Made by a program: the position numbers and the translations under genes. Shown in pieces: positions 28,048 to 30,706 of a stretch of DNA of 30,706 nt. This DNA is from an uncultured Opitutia bacterium (lineage in GTDB: Bacteria; Verrucomicrobiota; Verrucomicrobiia; Opitutales; Opitutaceae), in assembly GCA_937952235.1 (NCBI GenBank), contig CALFZM010000258.1:1-30706 (forward strand), read 5' to 3'. Each line of letters opens with the position of its first letter. Position 1 is the first letter of the stretch. The notes beneath the pieces were generated by a model. That model was given only the letters and a program-made list of their open reading frames with translations. It was not told the DNA's origin and ran no database searches.

Positions 28048-28382
28048 GCGCACGGGAAGCGAAACCGCCGCCGGCGGATTGGACGTGGCACCGCGAAACG
28101 CTGCTCGCGCTTCGCCGCCACCTCGTCAGCGGGCGCGGGGAACTCGGCCTGGAGCCCGGCGCCGTGGCGCAATCCGGGACCTACGACCACGAACTCGCCC
28201 TCGCGCTGCCGGCCGACCGGGCCCTGGCGCTGCGCGAGGTGGAGGACGCGCTGCGGCGGATCGAGCGCGGCACGTACGGAATCTGCGAGGCGACCGGCGT
28301 GCCGATCGCGCGCGTGCGCCTGCGCGCGGCACCCTGGCGCCGGTACACCCCGCAGGCGTCGCGCCGGTTGAAGGTGCTGTAG
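28044..28382 (+). CDS. DksA/TraR-like RNA-polymerase-binding protein lacking most zinc cysteines
   Basis: The protein has 112 residues from the ATG at 28044, which overlaps the Usp stop codon. The helical part (ETLLALRRHLVSGRGEL...LPADRALALREVEDALRRIERGTYG) matches the DksA/TraR coiled coil and the conserved GTYGIC entry into the zinc finger. The canonical C-x2-C-x17-C-x2-C becomes C-x2-T-x17-T-x2-A here (CEAT...TPQA), so only one Cys remains. The same spacing is preserved, as in zinc-independent DksA paralogues such as P. aeruginosa DksA2, so the fold may be stable without zinc. It probably modulates transcription initiation with RNA polymerase. Coupling to a universal stress gene points to stress control (inference). 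Confidence 0.82.
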   Translation: MSAREAKPPPADWTWHRETLLALRRHLVSGRGELGLEPGAVAQSGTYDHELALALPADRALALREVEDALRRIERGTYGICEATGVPIARVRLRAAPWRRYTPQASRRLKVL

Positions 28383-28435
28383 ACGAGGCCGGCAGAGCGC
28401 GCCCGCCGAGTCGCAGCCGATCAGGGCGGGCACCG

Positions 28436-28516
28436 AAACGCAAAGACGCGAAGGAGAGCAAGGACTCGCGCAGGAAAGCTTGGCGAAACGTCGCGTTTCT
28501 TTGCGACTTGGCGTTT
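28436..28516 (+). repeat. Long inverted repeat, full copy C
   Basis: It starts aaacgcaaagacgcgaagg, like copy B at 9242, and ends with the diverged right arm cttggcgttt. Similarity continues on both sides: gatc begins exactly 17 nt before the left arm, as in copy B, and ggtttggg...gaatct follows the right arm up to the stop codon of the CcsA gene (CTA at 28548). The element lies between the convergent ends of the DksA-like gene and the CcsA gene. Confidence 0.85.
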
Positions 28517-28547
28517 AGGTTTGGGGTACAGCCCTATCGAATCTGCG

Positions 28548-30706
28548 CTAGGAAAGGGCGGCGACCGGCGGGCGGGTTTGCCTGGTTTCCGCCTTCGCGG
28601 CACCGCCCGGGCCAGCGCGGAAACTGCGCCAGCTCCGGAGCGGCCAGGCGGCGGCCAGCATCACGGCGAGCTGGGACGCGGCGAACGCAATCAACCACCA
28701 GAAAGCGGCGCCCATGAAGCCATAGCTGTGGAGGCCCACGCCCAGCATGTTGACGCCAAACCAGCTCCACGCGGTCACGATGTTGCCGAAGACGGCCATC
28801 ACCGCCAGGCCGCGCTCGCGGACGAACCCCCCGATGCGGGCGTGCAGGATGAGCGCATTCCACATCACGATCAGCAGGGCACCGTTTTCCTTGGGATCCC
28901 AGCCCCAGAAGCGACCCCACGACTGGTCGGCCCAGATGCCGCCGAGCACGGTGCCGACGAAGCTGAAGAGCGTCGCCACGCACACGGTGCCGTAGATCAT
29001 GCGTGCGATCCCGTCGGCGGTCGCCGGATCGAGCGAGCGCGTGAACCGCCCGCGCAGCACGTAGATGAGGGCGAGGAATCCCGCGAGGAAGGTCGCGGAG
29101 TAGCCGACCGTGATCGTGACCACGTGCGTCGCCAGCCAGAAGTTGGAATCGAGCACGGCGCGCATCATCTCGAGGGTGTCGCCCGAGAGCGCGAGGTGAT
29201 GCGCGATCAGCAACGTGGCGAAACCGATCAGACCCGCCGCGGCGCTGCCGATGGCATTGCGGAAGCAGAACTCGAGCACGAGGCAGAGCGCGACGGCAGC
29301 CCACCCGACGAACAACGCCGACGAATACAGGTTCGTCACGGGCGGCCGCCCCTCGAGCCACATGCGCGCGCCGATGCCGGCGGTGGTGAGCGCGAACGCC
29401 AGCGCGACGAGCACGAAGGCGGAACGTCCCAGCGCATCCGGCCACCGCAACCATGAGAGCAGCGCGACGAGCAATGCGGCGACGTGGAGGATCGAGGCGG
29501 TGTAGAACGGCTGCGCGGCGTTGAAGCGAAATTCGAACGCGATCCGACGCAACGCGTACGGCAGCGAGCCGGGCAGGCCGGCGTGAAGCTCGGCCACGTG
29601 GCGGTTGAAGCCCGGGGCATCGCCTGCCAGCCACGCGCGGCCGACGGCGGCGTAGGCCCGGGCCGCAGGCGCGACCGCCGGGCGGGAGAAACGCTCGGTC
29701 CAGGCTCCGCCCGCCGTCTTCCACCCGGACGCGTCGGGCGTCTCGACCGGCGGCGGGATCACATGCAGGTAGCCGCTGCGGTCCATGACCGCGAAGGCGC
29801 GGGCGAGTTCGACGGTGAGCGCCGCATCGGCCGGCGCGAGCGCCCGCCCGTCCGATGGAGGTTCGCCCGCGCCGGGGCCCGGCGGCAGCATCTCGAAGCG
29901 CGCCAGCCGCTCGAGAAATGCCGGGTCGCCGGGCGCGACCAGGCTCGCCTGCAGACGCTGGTAGAGAAGCAGGGCGTCGCGCAGCTTCACCACGGCCCGC
30001 TGGAAGGCGGAACGGCCGCTCGCGGCCGTCGCATCGGCCAGCTTTGCCTGGCGGTCGATGTCGCCGAGGCGGGCGGCGAACTGCTGCAGCGCGAAACGCT
30101 TCCCGCCGTCACCGTCCCCGGGAGCGAGTCCGAGCAGCGCGAGGACCTCGGGGTGCACGATCTCGAAGACGCGGTAAGCGTCGGCGGCGGCGGGCCGATA
30201 CAGGACGTCGAGCAGCCACTCCGCCGGCGGCACGGAGCGCCCGCCGGGTGCGGTCACCCGCTGCCGGCCCTGGAACACCAGCAGCGAGGTGCGCGCGACG
30301 GTGTCGAGAGGCTTCACGCGGCCATTGACCAGCGTCGGCAGCCGCGAGAAGCCGAGCACGTCGAACGCGGCGGGATTCCGCGGCGCGCGCAACGACCAGG
30401 CGATGGCGAGCAGCGCAAGCCCGCCCACGACGGCGGCGAGCCCGTTGCGCAGGAGCTGGCTTTCCGGCGGCGGCGGCGCGGCGGCCGGACGCGGCGCGGC
30501 CGCGGGGCCGCGGACGGAGGACGTCCGCCGGCGGACGAACCCGGCGAGGTGGAAACCGAACTGATAGACGAGCCCGAGCCCCATCAGCGTCGGCGGTGCG
30601 GGCTGGAAGGCGACCGCGCGTTCGAGCGCTTCGCCGGCCGGCACCAGCTTGCCCATCGCCCGCTGCGTCATGCCGAGATTGTGCCAGGCCGGCGGGTAGT
30701 CGGGCG
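28548..30706 (-). CDS. CcsA/ResC-type cytochrome c maturation protein, N-terminus outside window, with TPR-like segment
   Basis: Numbered from the ATG at 30671 there are 707 residues, and the frame stays open to the window edge. A first membrane helix (about residues 74-92) is followed by LPTLVNGRVKPLDTVARTSLL, a typical opening of verrucomicrobial and Bacteroidetes CcsA proteins, then a long periplasmic region and a C-terminal set of helices. The tryptophan-rich heme motif is WGRFWGWDPKEN near 585-596, with membrane His residues nearby, as in CcsA, which carries heme to apocytochrome c in System II. ResB is not in the window. The segment before the first helix, read from 30704, fits a TPR unit (AWHNLG...AGEALERAVAFQP) and is not a usual part of CcsA. 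Confidence 0.85.
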   Translation of the reverse strand, partial: PDYPPAWHNLGMTQRAMGKLVPAGEALERAVAFQPAPPTLMGLGLVYQFGFHLAGFVRRRTSSVRGPAAAPRPAAAPPPPESQLLRNGLAAVVGGLALLAIAWSLRAPRNPAAFDVLGFSRLPTLVNGRVKPLDTVARTSLLVFQGRQRVTAPGGRSVPPAEWLLDVLYRPAAADAYRVFEIVHPEVLALLGLAPGDGDGGKRFALQQFAARLGDIDRQAKLADATAASGRSAFQRAVVKLRDALLLYQRLQASLVAPGDPAFLERLARFEMLPPGPGAGEPPSDGRALAPADAALTVELARAFAVMDRSGYLHVIPPPVETPDASGWKTAGGAWTERFSRPAVAPAARAYAAVGRAWLAGDAPGFNRHVAELHAGLPGSLPYALRRIAFEFRFNAAQPFYTASILHVAALLVALLSWLRWPDALGRSAFVLVALAFALTTAGIGARMWLEGRPPVTNLYSSALFVGWAAVALCLVLEFCFRNAIGSAAAGLIGFATLLIAHHLALSGDTLEMMRAVLDSNFWLATHVVTITVGYSATFLAGFLALIYVLRGRFTRSLDPATADGIARMIYGTVCVATLFSFVGTVLGGIWADQSWGRFWGWDPKENGALLIVMWNALILHARIGGFVRERGLAVMAVFGNIVTAWSWFGVNMLGVGLHSYGFMGAAFWWLIAFAASQLAVMLAAAWPLRSWRSFRAGPGGAAKAETRQTRPPVAALS

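Overview
The window is about 70% G+C and looks like chromosomal DNA of a verrucomicrobium, most likely an Opitutaceae relative. The main clue is the 1120-residue TonB-dependent receptor, whose mature N-terminus (VTLSPFTV, then GYVATNTLAGTRL) is the style typical of Opitutaceae receptors. Weak or absent Shine-Dalgarno sequences at most starts, exported PQQ-like propeller and esterase proteins, and a MSLINEALKKAQ-type GspB protein agree with this. No tRNA, rRNA, CRISPR array, transposase or phage gene was seen. The organism assignment is inference; no database was consulted.

Layout. (1) Positions 1-9140, + strand: an exported-protein block with an alkaline-phosphatase-superfamily phosphodiesterase (cut by the window edge), the TonB-dependent receptor, a secreted protein with two alpha/beta-hydrolase domains, and a secreted PQQ-like beta-propeller. 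(2) 9356-11017, - strand: a GspB-like and ExeA/GspA-like pair. (3) 11154-14923, + strand: an FtsB/DivIC-like division protein, a UDP-sugar pyrophosphorylase and a phosphohexomutase, the last two making a two-step route to UDP-sugars. (4) 15305-18168, + strand: a small BamE/OmlA-like exported protein, an exported YtcJ-type amidohydrolase and an unrecognised cysteine-containing protein. (5) 18439-28382, + strand: a compact cluster of PEP synthase, a triple-domain universal stress protein, an ExoD-like membrane protein, an ADP-forming acyl-CoA synthetase fused to a GNAT domain, a ferric-reductase-like flavocytochrome, a membrane-anchored cytochrome c, a single-domain universal stress protein and a DksA/TraR-like regulator lacking most zinc cysteines. 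(6) 28548-30706, - strand: a CcsA-type cytochrome c maturation protein running off the window edge, with a TPR-like segment ahead of it in frame.

Region 5 is the most system-like part. Genes are 1-13 nt apart or overlap by ATGA, apart from one 114-nt gap. Together they suggest an energy-stress or low-oxygen module: ATP from acyl-CoA, pyruvate recycling to PEP, transmembrane electron transfer from NAD(P)H to heme, and stress and transcription control. This reading rests on gene content; no regulator site was found.

Two dispersed repeat families occupy gaps between genes. One is an exactly 76-bp element with GGTGGAGC/GCTCCACC ends and two internal hairpins (three copies), where one hairpin shows compensatory base changes. 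The other is an imperfect inverted repeat of about 82 bp (two full copies and one fragment) placed 31-32 nt after the stop codons of two unrelated reverse-strand genes.
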